DNA from: Brevibacterium daeguense
Lineage (GTDB): Bacteria > Actinomycetota > Actinomycetes > Actinomycetales > Brevibacteriaceae
Reading direction: 5' to 3'
Assembly: GCF_021729135.1 (NCBI RefSeq)
Contig: NZ_JAJTWW010000001.1
Coordinates: 372,001-436,000, forward strand
Length of the DNA stretch: 64,000 nucleotides
Shown here: positions 30,806 to 40,410 of the stretch, piece after piece
How positions within the stretch are numbered: the first letter of the stretch is position 1
Layout of the letters: every line of letters starts with the position of its first letter
Position numbers and translations under genes: made by a program
Notes under the pieces: generated by a model
What the model was told of the DNA's origin: nothing
The model's input: the letters and a program-made list of their open reading frames with translations, nothing else
The model's database searches: none

Positions 30806-31561
30806 GTGAACGCGCAGGACGTCTTCGTTCCGTACGGACCGACCCACTGGGCCGCACTGGCGGTGGCGGTCCTCGGCACCGCCGCGGTGACCGTTCTGGG
30901 CAGGCGATTGCGCGGCACCCGAGGTGAGATCGTGTTCTCCCGGCTGTTCGCCTCGGTGCTGGCCGCGTATGCGCTGGCGATGCTCGTCTACCGCTGGCTG
31001 CCCGGCAGCTTCGACGTCCACGTCGGGCTGCCGATCCATCTCTCCGACGTGGCCTGGATGGTCGCGGTCATCGCGCTGGCGCTCGGCTCCCAGTGGGCGT
31101 TCGCGCTCACCTACTACTGGGGTCTGACCCTCAACCCCCAGGCGATGCTGACTCCGGCACTCGACGCTCCGGACTTCCCGCACATCGACTTCATCGACCT
31201 CTGGGTGCAGCACATCCTCGTGCTCTGGGCCGCCGTGTATCTGACGTGGGGACGCGGCTGCCGGGTGGACTGGCGCGGTTATCGGCTGACCCTGGTCGTG
31301 ACCATGGCCTGGGCCTGTGTCACTTTCGGCCTCAACAGCGCGCTCGGCACGAACTACGGCTTCCTCAACGGCAAGCCGAACAACCCCTCGGTCCTCGACG
31401 TCTTCGGACCCTGGCCCTGGTACCTGCTCGTGGAGTTCCTCATCATCTCCGGAGTGTGGGCACTCATCACCTGGCCGTGGACAGTGCGGTGGCGAACCGA
31501 CGGCGCATGGGATCAGCAGAGAATCTGTCTCGCACCGCGGACGCCGCGACCCGACATTTGA
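30806..31561 (+). CDS. TIGR02206-family (YwaF-like) membrane protein
   Basis: The 251-residue integral membrane protein has six or seven hydrophobic segments. Family markers are the L-P-I-H-L-S-D-V-A motif near residue 77, N-P-Q-A-M-L-T-P and D-F-P-H-I-D-F in the middle, and N-Y-G-F-L-N-G-K-P followed by G-P-W-P-W-Y. The function of the family is not known; the conserved His and Asp near the membrane surface hint at a metal or substrate site. The start is GTG at 30806 without a clear Shine-Dalgarno sequence. Its 3' end directly abuts the ilvB promoter. Confidence 0.8.
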   Translation: MNAQDVFVPYGPTHWAALAVAVLGTAAVTVLGRRLRGTRGEIVFSRLFASVLAAYALAMLVYRWLPGSFDVHVGLPIHLSDVAWMVAVIALALGSQWAFALTYYWGLTLNPQAMLTPALDAPDFPHIDFIDLWVQHILVLWAAVYLTWGRGCRVDWRGYRLTLVVTMAWACVTFGLNSALGTNYGFLNGKPNNPSVLDVFGPWPWYLLVEFLIISGVWALITWPWTVRWRTDGAWDQQRICLAPRTPRPDI

Positions 31562-31588
31562 CATGCCGACCACGTGCGCGTGTACGAT
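31558..31588 (+). promoter_or_regulatory. Promoter of the ilvBN(C) leader
   Basis: A perfect TTGACA at 31558-31563 and TACGAT at 31583-31588, 19 nt apart. The leader-peptide ATG is 6 nt beyond the -10, so transcription should start at that ATG. Confidence 0.7.
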
Positions 31589-31594
31589 GAGCGC

Positions 31595-31642
31595 ATGCAG
31601 AACCTCCTCGTCGTCATTATTCAGCGCGCGGTGAACCCGTAA
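31595..31642 (+). CDS. ilvB leader peptide (attenuation)
   Basis: This 15-residue open frame reads [15 protein letters not shown] and ends at TAA (31640-31642). Six consecutive codons are for leucine, valine and isoleucine, the products of the pathway encoded just downstream, which marks it as a sensor of charged branched-chain tRNAs. There is no room for a Shine-Dalgarno sequence: the -10 element ends 6 nt before the ATG, so the leader is probably read from a leaderless mRNA. Slow translation here should decide whether the terminator at 31667-31698 forms. An overlapping ATG at 31587 opens another short frame without such codons and is unlikely to matter. Confidence 0.85.
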   Translation: MQNLLVVIIQRAVNP

Positions 31643-31698
31643 GCTGTCGACTGACGACGACCCGCGCGCCCCTACCGGAAACCGGAAGGGGCGTTTTT
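31608..31698 (+). promoter_or_regulatory. Transcription attenuator of ilvBN(C)
   Basis: Three competing pairings are visible. The pause stem pairs TCGTCGTCA (31608-31616, inside the Leu-Val codons) with TGACGACGA (31652-31660), 9 of 9. The anti-terminator pairs GCGCGCGG (31624-31631) with CCGCGCGC (31662-31669), 8 of 8. The terminator pairs CGCCCCT-A-CCGG (31667-31678) with CCGG-A-AGGGGCG (31682-31693), followed by TTTTT (31694-31698). A ribosome stalled on the Leu/Val/Ile codons would mask the first arm, free the anti-terminator and let RNA polymerase reach ilvB. This is the only hairpin in the window with a full T-run. Confidence 0.85.
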
Positions 31699-31721
31699 CA
31701 TGCGGGAGACAGGAATATTCC

Positions 31722-33611
31722 ATGATTGAAGGAGTCACGTTGGCCGCCTCAGCATCGGCAGCGAAGCCGGGTTCGCCCGTCGCCGCCGCCGCGCAGCCCA
31801 AGAGCCAGAACTCAGGCGCCCTCCGCCGGCAGGAGTTCGGCGCAGCAGAAACCCTGACAGGCGCAGAAGCCGTCATCAGAAGCCTCGAGCTCCTCGGCGT
31901 CGACACCGTCTTCGGTCTGCCCGGCGGAACCATTCTGCCGACGTACGATCCGCTCCTCGACTCGGAGAAGATCCGCCACATCCTCGTCCGGCACGAGCAG
32001 GGAGCCGGTCACGCTGCCGAGGGCTACGCCGCCGCCACCGGCCGGGTCGGCGTCTGCATGGCCACCTCGGGTCCGGGCGCGACGAACCTCGTCACCGCGA
32101 TCGCCGACGCGCACATGGATTCCGTGCCGCTGCTGGCGATCACCGGGCAGCAGGCTTCGACCCTGCTGGGCACCGACGCGTTCCAGGAGGCGGACATCGT
32201 CGGCATGACCATGCCGGTCACCAAGCACAGCTTCCTCGTGACCCGACCGGAGGAGATCCCGCACGCCATCCATGCGGCCCACCACATCGCCTCCTCCGGC
32301 CGCCCCGGCCCGGTGCTGGTCGACATCACCAAGGACGCGCAGCAGGCCTCGGCGCCCTTTGTGTGGCCGGACGAGCCCTACCTGCCGGGCTACCGGCCGG
32401 TGCTCAAACCTCACGCCAAGCAGATCCGCGAGGCCGCCAACCTGATCTCCGAGTCCCGCCGCCCAGTGCTCTACGTCGGCGGCGGGGTGATCCGTGCGGG
32501 AGCGGACAAGGAGCTCCTCGCACTCGCCGAGGCGACCCACATCCCGGTGGTCACCACCCTGATGGCCCGAGGCGCCTTCCCGGACTCCCATCCCCAGCAC
32601 CTCGGCATGCCGGGTATGCACGGCGCCGTCCCGGCGGTGGCCGCGCTGCAGAAGGCCGACCTCCTCATCACCGTGGGTGCCCGCTTCGACGACCGCGTCA
32701 CCGGCAACCTGGAGTCCTTCGCGCCCAAGGCGAAGATCATCCACGCCGACATCGACCCCGCGGAGATCGGCAAGAACCGCGCCGTCGACGTCCCGATCGT
32801 CGGGGACGCGGCTGAGGTGATGTCCGAGCTGCTCACCGAGCTGCAGAGCAGCCATTCGGCGCTGCTCAAGCGCGAGCGCACCGGCTGGTGGAGGATCCTG
32901 AACGGCTGGAAGGAGACCTACCCGCTGGGATTCGAGAAGAATGACGAGGGACTGTGCGATCCGCAGTACGTCATCTCCCGGATCTCGGCGCTGAGCGGGC
33001 CCGAGGCGGTCTACGCCGCCGGCGTGGGTCAGCACCAGATGTGGGCCGCCCAGTTCGTCAGCTACGAGCGGCCCAAGTCCTGGCTCAACTCCGGCGGACT
33101 CGGCACCATGGGCTACTCGGTGCCGGCGGCGATGGGCGCGAAGGTCGGCGAACCCGACCGCGTCGTGTGGGCGATCGACGGCGACGGCTGCTTCCAGATG
33201 ACCAATCAGGAACTGGCCACCTGCGTGATCAACAACATCCCGATCAAGGTCGCAATCATCAACAACTCCTCGCTGGGAATGGTCCGTCAGTGGCAGACGC
33301 TGTTCTACGACGGCCGCTACTCCCACTCCGACCTCAACACCGGACACAACTCGGTTCGGGTGCCGGACTTCGTCAAGCTCGCCGACGCCTATGGCGCGCT
33401 CGGCCTTCGGGTGGACCGCAACGAGGACGTCGACGCCGCGATCCAGCAGGCGCTGGAGACGAACGACCGGCCGGTCGTCATCGACTTCACGGTGCCGGCC
33501 GACGCCATGGTATGGCCGATGGTGGCGGCGGGAGTCAGCAACGACGAAATCCAGTACGCGCGCGATCTCCGTCCGGACTTCGGTCCCGACGAATTGGAAG
33601 AAGGATCCTGA
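31722..33611 (+). CDS. ilvB: Acetolactate synthase large (catalytic) subunit
   Basis: The ThDP- and FAD-dependent enzyme condenses pyruvate with itself or with 2-ketobutyrate, the shared first step to valine/leucine and isoleucine. The 629-residue product shows the [14 protein letters not shown] motif with the catalytic Glu near residue 90, and the ThDP-Mg site [12 protein letters not shown] followed by I-I-N-N. Residues 1-45 are an Ala/Ser/Pro-rich, non-conserved extension. ATG 31722 has only AGGA upstream, whereas TTG 31740 has a strong GAAGGAG (31728-31734), so the true protein may be six residues shorter. The TGA overlaps the ilvN start. Confidence 0.97.
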   Translation: MIEGVTLAASASAAKPGSPVAAAAQPKSQNSGALRRQEFGAAETLTGAEAVIRSLELLGVDTVFGLPGGTILPTYDPLLDSEKIRHILVRHEQGAGHAAEGYAAATGRVGVCMATSGPGATNLVTAIADAHMDSVPLLAITGQQASTLLGTDAFQEADIVGMTMPVTKHSFLVTRPEEIPHAIHAAHHIASSGRPGPVLVDITKDAQQASAPFVWPDEPYLPGYRPVLKPHAKQIREAANLISESRRPVLYVGGGVIRAGADKELLALAEATHIPVVTTLMARGAFPDSHPQHLGMPGMHGAVPAVAALQKADLLITVGARFDDRVTGNLESFAPKAKIIHADIDPAEIGKNRAVDVPIVGDAAEVMSELLTELQSSHSALLKRERTGWWRILNGWKETYPLGFEKNDEGLCDPQYVISRISALSGPEAVYAAGVGQHQMWAAQFVSYERPKSWLNSGGLGTMGYSVPAAMGAKVGEPDRVVWAIDGDGCFQMTNQELATCVINNIPIKVAIINNSSLGMVRQWQTLFYDGRYSHSDLNTGHNSVRVPDFVKLADAYGALGLRVDRNEDVDAAIQQALETNDRPVVIDFTVPADAMVWPMVAAGVSNDEIQYARDLRPDFGPDELEEGS

Positions 33612-34123
33612 TGAGCCGCCACACCCTCTCCGTTCTCGTCGAGAACAAGCCGGGCGTGCTCGCCCGTCTCACCGGGCTCATCGCGCGCCGCGGGTTCAAC
33701 ATCGATTCCCTGGCAGTGGGCACCACCGAGATCGAGACGCTGTCGCGGATCACCGTGGTCGTCGACGTCGCGGACGTGCCGCTGGAGCAGGTGACCAAGC
33801 AGCTCAACAAGCTGGTCAACGTCATCAAGATCGTCGAGCTCGAACCCGAGGTCTCGGTCCGGCGAGCGCACATGATCTTCAAGGTGCGCGCCGACGCCGC
33901 CGCTCGCGCGCAGATCGCGGCGGCAGTCGAGATGTTCCGAGCACACATCATCGACGTGTCCCCGGACGCGATGGCGATCGAGGCCACCGGAGAGCAGTCC
34001 AAGCTCGATGCGCTGCGCCTCGTCCTCGAGCCGTTCGGGATCAAGGAGATCGTCCAGTCCGGGACGGTCGCGATCTCCCGCGGGGCCAAATCGCTCACCG
34101 ACAGGGCGCCTCGCTCCGCCTGA
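33611..34123 (+). CDS. ilvN: Acetolactate synthase small (regulatory) subunit
   Basis: The 170-residue subunit carries an N-terminal ACT domain (residues 4-75: L-S-V-L-V-E-N-K-P-G-V-L-A-R and R-G-F-N-I-D-S-L) that binds valine for feedback inhibition, and a C-terminal ACT-like domain (about 80-160). Its ATG shares a base with the ilvB stop, keeping subunit ratios linked. The family is also called IlvH. The gap to ilvC is 93 nt and holds a possible extra promoter. Confidence 0.96.
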   Translation: MSRHTLSVLVENKPGVLARLTGLIARRGFNIDSLAVGTTEIETLSRITVVVDVADVPLEQVTKQLNKLVNVIKIVELEPEVSVRRAHMIFKVRADAAARAQIAAAVEMFRAHIIDVSPDAMAIEATGEQSKLDALRLVLEPFGIKEIVQSGTVAISRGAKSLTDRAPRSA

Positions 34124-35245
<1,122 letters not shown>

Positions 35246-35261
35246 TCGACGCAGCCTCTCT

Positions 35262-35297
35262 CAGGGGCCGCTGCCGGTTTTCCGGCGGCGGCCCCTG
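35262..35297. terminator. Terminator hairpin after ilvC
   Basis: The stem pairs 35262-35277 with 35282-35297 around a TTTT loop, with one internal mismatched pair. It marks the end of the ilvBNC unit. Confidence 0.65.
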
Positions 35298-35329
35298 CTG
35301 CTGTCCGGGCGGTTGCCTACACTGGCTCG

Positions 35330-36163
35330 GTGACTCCTGATTTCCCGTCCCCGTATCTGTCCTCGGATCCCCGCGCGCGGCATCTTCCCAAGCCCTGGAC
35401 GGTGTTCCCGTGGGTGGGCAGGATCGTCCAGGCATTCGTCTTCATCGTGGTGCCGCTTGTGCTCGTGCGTGCCGAATTCGTCTATCACGACACGTATCGC
35501 CGGGGGTGGGAGGTGCCGGCGCTCGGTGCAGTCCTGCTGGGCTTGATGCTGTGGTGCTGGGCCAACGCGCACCGGACGACCCTGCTGCACCGCTGGGTCC
35601 GCTCCGCGAACTGGCGGCTCTCGGCACAGCCGCGGTACGCCTCGGCGCTCTCCGCCGCAAGGAGACGGCGCTCGGCTGTCCGAACGGTGACGACGATCGA
35701 GCGGAACGGGACCGTGGTCGAGCGGACGGTGACGACTCGACCGGAACCCCGTGATCCGCTGGCGGGGGAGACCCCCGTTCCGTTCCGGCTGGACCGCTCC
35801 GCGGCCGAGGCGGACCTGGAGCTCATCGAACTGGATGCTCGGTCTCGCGCGTCGCGCGTTCTCGACCGGGCGATCGAAGCCATCGGCTGGGTCTCCGATC
35901 GCCTCAACCCCCGCCGTGCCGGGAAGTTCGACCCGCCGAAGTCTGCGCGGGAGGCGATCCTGCCACCCGTGGTCTTCGGCTGCGGAACCGAGCTGCTGGT
36001 GATCGCGTTCGTCGTGACGGCGAGCACTGATCCGATCGCCTGGCTCGTCGCCGGGCTGTGGGCGGCCACGACGGTGGCCCTGGTGGTGAGAACCGTGCAG
36101 TGGGCGCGGATCGATGACGCTCTGACACGTCGGGCCGCGGCCCTCAGGACCGACCTCCGCTGA
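35330..36163 (+). CDS. Unknown membrane protein with two helix pairs
   Basis: I recognise no family for this 277-residue protein. Two membrane segments occur near the N terminus (about 29-47 and 57-76) and two near the C terminus (about 206-225 and 228-249), separated by a charged 130-residue cytoplasmic region containing R-R-R-R and many Glu/Asp. The GTG at 35330 follows TACACT (35318-35323) by exactly 6 nt, so the transcript looks leaderless. It lies between ilvC and an acetyltransferase with separate promoters on both sides, so the position does not suggest a function. Confidence 0.6.
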   Translation: MTPDFPSPYLSSDPRARHLPKPWTVFPWVGRIVQAFVFIVVPLVLVRAEFVYHDTYRRGWEVPALGAVLLGLMLWCWANAHRTTLLHRWVRSANWRLSAQPRYASALSAARRRRSAVRTVTTIERNGTVVERTVTTRPEPRDPLAGETPVPFRLDRSAAEADLELIELDARSRASRVLDRAIEAIGWVSDRLNPRRAGKFDPPKSAREAILPPVVFGCGTELLVIAFVVTASTDPIAWLVAGLWAATTVALVVRTVQWARIDDALTRRAAALRTDLR

Positions 36164-36213
36164 CCGGTCTGCGCTGATGACCTGTGCGGAGTGCCGTCCG
36201 CTACTCTGAGCGG

Positions 36214-37500
36214 GTGACTGAATACCGCTTCGAATCCTTCTCTCCGGCGCTCACCGATGGTGCACCCGATGCCGCGACGCGCAATTACCTGCAGGCCGTG
36301 CTCGCCGGCTTCCACGACAAGCGCCCCAAGGAGGAGGACCTCGTCAGGCGGGTTGAGCGCGCGATTGCCGACGACCGTCACTTCACCGCCGCCTACGTCG
36401 GCCACGCGCCGGCGCATGCGCTGGACGCCGCGATCCCGGTCGCGACGTTCGCCCACTTCGAGAAGCGGATCAATGTCGGCGGCGGTCGCCTCGTTCCGGC
36501 TCATCTGATCACCTGGGTGACGGTGCGGCCGACCCATCGCCGGCGCGGCCTGCTGCGCTCGCTGATGACCGCGAACCTCACTGAGGCGAAAGCCGCGGGC
36601 TACCCGTTCGCCGCCCTGACCGCCAGTGAAGGCGGCATCTACTCGCGCTTCGGCTTCGGCGCGGCGACGTGGTACAGCGACATGGAGATCGACACGACGC
36701 CGGGCTTCGCGCTGGGCGTCGAGCCCGATCGGCGCGTCGAGATCTGTGAGGCCTCGAAGCTGTCGGAGCTGGCGCCTGCGATCTATCAGCGGTTCGTCGA
36801 GTACTCACCCGGTGCGATGGAGCGCCAGGCCCTCTACACCGTGGTGGCGGCGGGCGAGCTCGATCCCGAGACCGGCGAGGAGGATCGCGGTGTGCGCGCT
36901 GCACTCCACTACGACGTCGAGGGGCAGCCGGACGGATACGTGAGCTACAAGTTCGCGGGGGAGACATTCACCGAAGGCCGGATCGAGATCCTCGACTTCG
37001 TCGCAGTCTCGGATGCGGCCTATTCGGCGCTCTGGGCGTTCCTCGGGGCGGTCGACCTGGTGAAGAAGATCTCCTTCGACTACGCAGCTCAGGAGTCGCC
37101 GCTGCCGTGGCTGCTCACCGATCCCCGGCGCGCGAAGGTGCTGTCCCGCCATGACGGGGTGTGGCTGCGGATCCTCGACGTTGTCAAGGCTCTCGAAGCT
37201 CGCCCCTGGACCGTTCCCGGCACCCTGACGATCAAGGTCAACGACCCCATGCACCTCGCAGAGGGCACATTCCGGATCATGAGCGACGGCGCGGGTGCAG
37301 AGGTGGAGACCGCCAGCGCCTCGGTGCCGGTCGATCTGGAACTCGGCGTCGCAGAGCTCGGGTCGATCTACCTGGGCGGGGCGGACCCCGTGATCCTCAC
37401 CCGGGCGGGCCGGATCACTGCACATTCGTCAGGTGCCGCGATGCGGGCGCGGTCGATGTTCGGCCTCGAGCGCGCCCCCTACTCGCCCAACGACTTCTGA
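36214..37500 (+). CDS. Eis-like GNAT-family N-acetyltransferase
   Basis: The 428-residue protein has the three-part Eis layout: an N-terminal GNAT domain with the acetyl-CoA loop V-R-P-T-H-R-R-R-G-L-L (about 109-119), a second degenerate GNAT domain, and a C-terminal sterol-carrier-like domain (about 320-428). Eis enzymes use a conserved Tyr as general acid and the C-terminal Phe carboxylate as base; here I-Y-S-R-F-G-F-G supplies the Tyr and the chain ends in N-D-F. Eis proteins acetylate aminoglycosides or protein lysines in mycobacteria; the natural substrate here is unknown. The GTG start at 36214 follows TACTCT (36202-36207) by 6 nt. Confidence 0.85.
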   Translation: MTEYRFESFSPALTDGAPDAATRNYLQAVLAGFHDKRPKEEDLVRRVERAIADDRHFTAAYVGHAPAHALDAAIPVATFAHFEKRINVGGGRLVPAHLITWVTVRPTHRRRGLLRSLMTANLTEAKAAGYPFAALTASEGGIYSRFGFGAATWYSDMEIDTTPGFALGVEPDRRVEICEASKLSELAPAIYQRFVEYSPGAMERQALYTVVAAGELDPETGEEDRGVRAALHYDVEGQPDGYVSYKFAGETFTEGRIEILDFVAVSDAAYSALWAFLGAVDLVKKISFDYAAQESPLPWLLTDPRRAKVLSRHDGVWLRILDVVKALEARPWTVPGTLTIKVNDPMHLAEGTFRIMSDGAGAEVETASASVPVDLELGVAELGSIYLGGADPVILTRAGRITAHSSGAAMRARSMFGLERAPYSPNDF

Positions 37501-37593
37501 CCGCCGGAGGTCGCGCCGCCCTCGAACGATGACGCGCCGCCTCGGGTCGTGGTGCGTCCTTCGCGGACCGCGCTGCCCAGCAGGCGACCCCTT

Positions 37594-37609
37594 TGTGAAG
37601 ACATTCACA
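37594..37609. promoter_or_regulatory. CRP/GlxR-type operator upstream of serA
   Basis: TGTGA-AGACAT-TCACA is a perfect match to the cyclic-AMP receptor protein consensus (TGTGA-N6-TCACA), and the symmetry extends one base each way (37593-37610). TACGAT at 37618-37623 is a likely -10, which places the box over the -35 region, a position that would favour repression. The serA start is 109 nt after the -10, so a real 5' leader exists. Confidence 0.7.
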
Positions 37610-37731
37610 AGACCGATTACGATGGACGAGCCAGCCTGAATCGACTGCAGCCGTGAACTTCCAGTCGCCGTCCAGCGGACGGTCGACCCCCGCGACGCAG
37701 GCGCCTCGTGCCCCTTCCAAGGAGGAACTCC

Positions 37732-39324
37732 GTGACCAAACCCGTGGTGCTCATCGCCGAGAATCTGTCCCCAGCCACCATCGAGGCGCTGGGGCCGGAC
37801 TTCGAGATCCGCAGATGTGACGGCGCCGACCGCGCCGAGCTGCTCAGCGCGATCAGGGACGTCGACGCCGTTCTGATCCGTTCGGCCACTCAGGTCGATG
37901 CCGAGGCGATCGAGGCTGCCGAGAACCTCAAGGTGATCGCGCGAGCCGGAGTGGGACTGGACAATGTCGATGTTCCCGCCGCCACCCGCGCCGGCGTGAT
38001 GGTCGTCAACGCGCCGACCTCGAACATCATCTCCGCGGCAGAGCTCACCATGGCCCACATCCTCGCGTCCGCCCGCAACTTCGGCGCCGGCAACTCCTCG
38101 CTCAAGGCGGGGCAGTGGAACCGCTCGAAGCTCACCGGCATCGAGCTCTACGAGAAGACTCTCGGCATCATCGGCCTGGGCCGGATCGGCTCCCTCGTCG
38201 CCGAGCGCGCGAAGGCCTTCGACATGCGGCTCGTGGGCTACGACCCCTACATCTCCCAGACGCGCGCGGCGCAGATGGGAGTCGAGGTCATGGGGCTGGA
38301 CGAACTGCTCGAGGTCTCCGACTTCATCACGGTCCACATGCCCAAGACCCCTGAGACGCTCGGGATGATCGGCGCAGAGGCGCTGACCAAGGTCAAGCCG
38401 GGCGTGCGCATCGTCAACGTCGCCCGCGGCGGCATCGTCGACGAGGAGGCCCTCGCCGAGGCGGTCGCCGACGGTCGCGTCGGCGGGGCCGGGCTCGACG
38501 TGTGGAGCACGGAACCGCCGGATCACTCGCAGCTCATGGAGCTCGATTCGGTCAACGTCACCCCGCATCTGGGCGCCTCGACGGTGGAGGCCCAGGAGAA
38601 GGCGGGCGTCGCGGTGGCCCGCTCGGTGCGCCGCGCGCTGGCCGGCGAACTGGTCCCCGACGCGGTCAACGTCACCGGCGGAGCGATCCACGAGGATGTC
38701 CGACCGGGAATCCCGCTGGCGGAGCGCCTCGGCCGAGTCGCGGCCGCGCTGGCCAGCGAGCCGATCACCCACTTCCGCTTCGATGTCTGTGGCGAGATCG
38801 CCGACAAGGACGTGTCGGTGCTGCAGCTGTCGGCGCTCAAGGGCCTGTTCCGGGACTACGTGTCGCGGCCGGTGTCGTACGTCAACGCCCCGGTGCTGGC
38901 CGAGGAGCGCGGTATCACCCTCGAGCTCACGACCGATCCCTATGTCGAATCTTTCCGCAACGTCACCTCGGTGATCGCCACCACCGCCTCGGGCCGGCAG
39001 GTCTCCGTGTCGGGCACGGTGATGGGTCCGAAGCTCGTGCAGAAGCTCACCGGGGTCGGTGACTACGAGCTGGAGATCGCGCTGGCCGACCACCTGCTGA
39101 TCTTCCAGTACGATGACCGCCCCGGCGTGATCGGGCTGCTCGGCCAGGCGCTCGGTGCCAACGACGTCAACATCGCCGGCATGCAGGTGTCCCGCCGTGA
39201 GGACGGGGGAGAAGCGCTGTCGGTCATGGCAGTCGACTCCCCGGTGACCCCGGAGGTCGTCACCGCGCTTGCAGGAGCAGTCGGCGCCTCGCAGTTCTCC
39301 GCCGTGAACCTCACCGAGGACTGA
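37732..39324 (+). CDS. serA: D-3-phosphoglycerate dehydrogenase
   Basis: This enzyme starts serine synthesis by oxidising 3-phosphoglycerate. The 530-residue product is the long actinobacterial form. The NAD-binding G-L-G-R-I-G is near residues 148-153, with catalytic Arg in N-V-A-R-G-G, Glu in T-E-P-P and His in T-P-H-L-G-A. After that come an intervening substrate-binding (ASB) domain (about 325-450) and a C-terminal ACT domain (D-D-R-P-G-V-I-G-L-L) for serine feedback. The start is GTG 37732 because of the strong AAGGAGGA at 37719-37726. Serine made here would feed cysE and cysK. A bidirectional terminator follows. Confidence 0.97.
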   Translation: MTKPVVLIAENLSPATIEALGPDFEIRRCDGADRAELLSAIRDVDAVLIRSATQVDAEAIEAAENLKVIARAGVGLDNVDVPAATRAGVMVVNAPTSNIISAAELTMAHILASARNFGAGNSSLKAGQWNRSKLTGIELYEKTLGIIGLGRIGSLVAERAKAFDMRLVGYDPYISQTRAAQMGVEVMGLDELLEVSDFITVHMPKTPETLGMIGAEALTKVKPGVRIVNVARGGIVDEEALAEAVADGRVGGAGLDVWSTEPPDHSQLMELDSVNVTPHLGASTVEAQEKAGVAVARSVRRALAGELVPDAVNVTGGAIHEDVRPGIPLAERLGRVAAALASEPITHFRFDVCGEIADKDVSVLQLSALKGLFRDYVSRPVSYVNAPVLAEERGITLELTTDPYVESFRNVTSVIATTASGRQVSVSGTVMGPKLVQKLTGVGDYELEIALADHLLIFQYDDRPGVIGLLGQALGANDVNIAGMQVSRREDGGEALSVMAVDSPVTPEVVTALAGAVGASQFSAVNLTED

Positions 39325-39331
39325 TCGATCA

Positions 39332-39383
39332 ACGAAGACGGGCCGGGTCGGCTGGGGAATCAGCCGGCCCGGCCCGTCTTCGT
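39332..39383. terminator. Bidirectional terminator between serA and the CitE-like gene
   Basis: A perfect 16-bp stem (39332-39347 with 39368-39383) is topped by a 2-by-2 internal loop and a further 5-bp stem (39350-39354 with 39361-39365). It lies between two convergent genes and would work on both strands. Confidence 0.8.
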
Positions 39384-39391
39384 GCGTGGTG

Positions 39392-40261
39392 TCAGGCGTT
39401 CCAGAGGCCGTAGGAGTCGGCGAGCTGCGCGATCTTCTTCGCGCGGGACAGCCGCGGGAGGTAGGAGCCGTCGGAGATGGTCATGCCGCCCTCGGCCTGC
39501 TGCAGCATCTCGCGTGCCCACTTGCGGTCCTCGGAACTCGGCGAGAGTGCGATGTTGACAGTGCCGATCTGGTCGGTGTCGAGCACGAGCTTGCCCGCCA
39601 TGCCCATCTTCATCGTCCATTCGCAGTCCTGGACGACGCGTTCCCGAGGCGCTCCCACAGTGGACGGCCCGTCAATGGCTCCCGGCAGTCCACCGACGCG
39701 CGTCGCGACCACCAGCCGCGAGCGGGCGTAGGCCAGCGCGATCGGATCATCGGCCACACCCGTGTCCTTGCGGAAGTCATTGGTGCCCAGCGCCAGCCGG
39801 AAGGTGCCGGGCGCCTCGGCGATCCTGGTGGCGTTCTCGATGCCCAGCGCGGTCTCGATGAGAGCGAGCACGGGAACCCCGGCACTGACCCTCATCGACG
39901 TGTACGTGACCTGTTCGGGAAGCTCGGTGTTGGGGAGCATGACCCCGCGGAGTCCGGGAAGGCCCTTGATCGCCTCGAGGTCGGCGCTCCAGTGGTCACT
40001 CGTGATGCTGTTGACGCGGACCCAGCCGGACATGCCGTCGGAAAGTGCTCTGACAACGTTGTCGCGTGCGTCATCCTTCCCGTCCTCGGGGACCGGAGCC
40101 TCCAGATCGAAGATGACCGAATCGGCCTCGGACATCTGAGCAGATTCGAAGCGGTCGGGCATCGCGGCGTTGACCAGCAGCCAGGAGCGGGAGAGCTTGG
40201 CGGGCAGGGCGGCGGCGCGCGCGTTGCGAATGGAATCGGCGGAGGATGAGGAGACTGTCAT
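39392..40261 (-). CDS. HpcH/HpaI aldolase/citrate lyase-family (CitE-like) protein
   Basis: The 289-residue TIM-barrel protein has the CitE-like S-W-L-L-V-N start, a Mg-binding V-I-F-D-L-E-A-P-V strand, R-V-N, L-I-E-T-A-L-G-I and the acidic L-G-T-N-D-F motif. Members act on CoA thioesters such as citramalyl-, malyl- or beta-methylmalyl-CoA; no partner citrate-lyase subunits are nearby, so it is a stand-alone CitE homologue. ATG 40261 follows TAGACT (minus strand, 40268-40273) by 6 nt, pointing to a leaderless mRNA. It is divergent from leuB, with 149 nt between starts. Confidence 0.85.
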   Translation of the reverse strand: MTVSSSSADSIRNARAAALPAKLSRSWLLVNAAMPDRFESAQMSEADSVIFDLEAPVPEDGKDDARDNVVRALSDGMSGWVRVNSITSDHWSADLEAIKGLPGLRGVMLPNTELPEQVTYTSMRVSAGVPVLALIETALGIENATRIAEAPGTFRLALGTNDFRKDTGVADDPIALAYARSRLVVATRVGGLPGAIDGPSTVGAPRERVVQDCEWTMKMGMAGKLVLDTDQIGTVNIALSPSSEDRKWAREMLQQAEGGMTISDGSYLPRLSRAKKIAQLADSYGLWNA

Positions 40262-40410
40262 GCATCCAGTCTAGGAAATCACAGCGGTGTGCTCATCCCT
40301 CCTCTTTGGGGTGAACTGCAGACCTTCGCCCCGTGCAGGATGAGGATGGGACCATTCCGCATTTCGATACGGCGACCTCGGAATCTGAGACAGAACCGTA
40401 GAATCACGCC

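Noticed and set aside
31587..31634. Alternative short leader frame starting at the ATG 31587
   Set aside because: It encodes Ser-rich residues with only one Leu codon and overlaps the -10 element; the 31595 frame has six consecutive Leu/Val/Ile codons.
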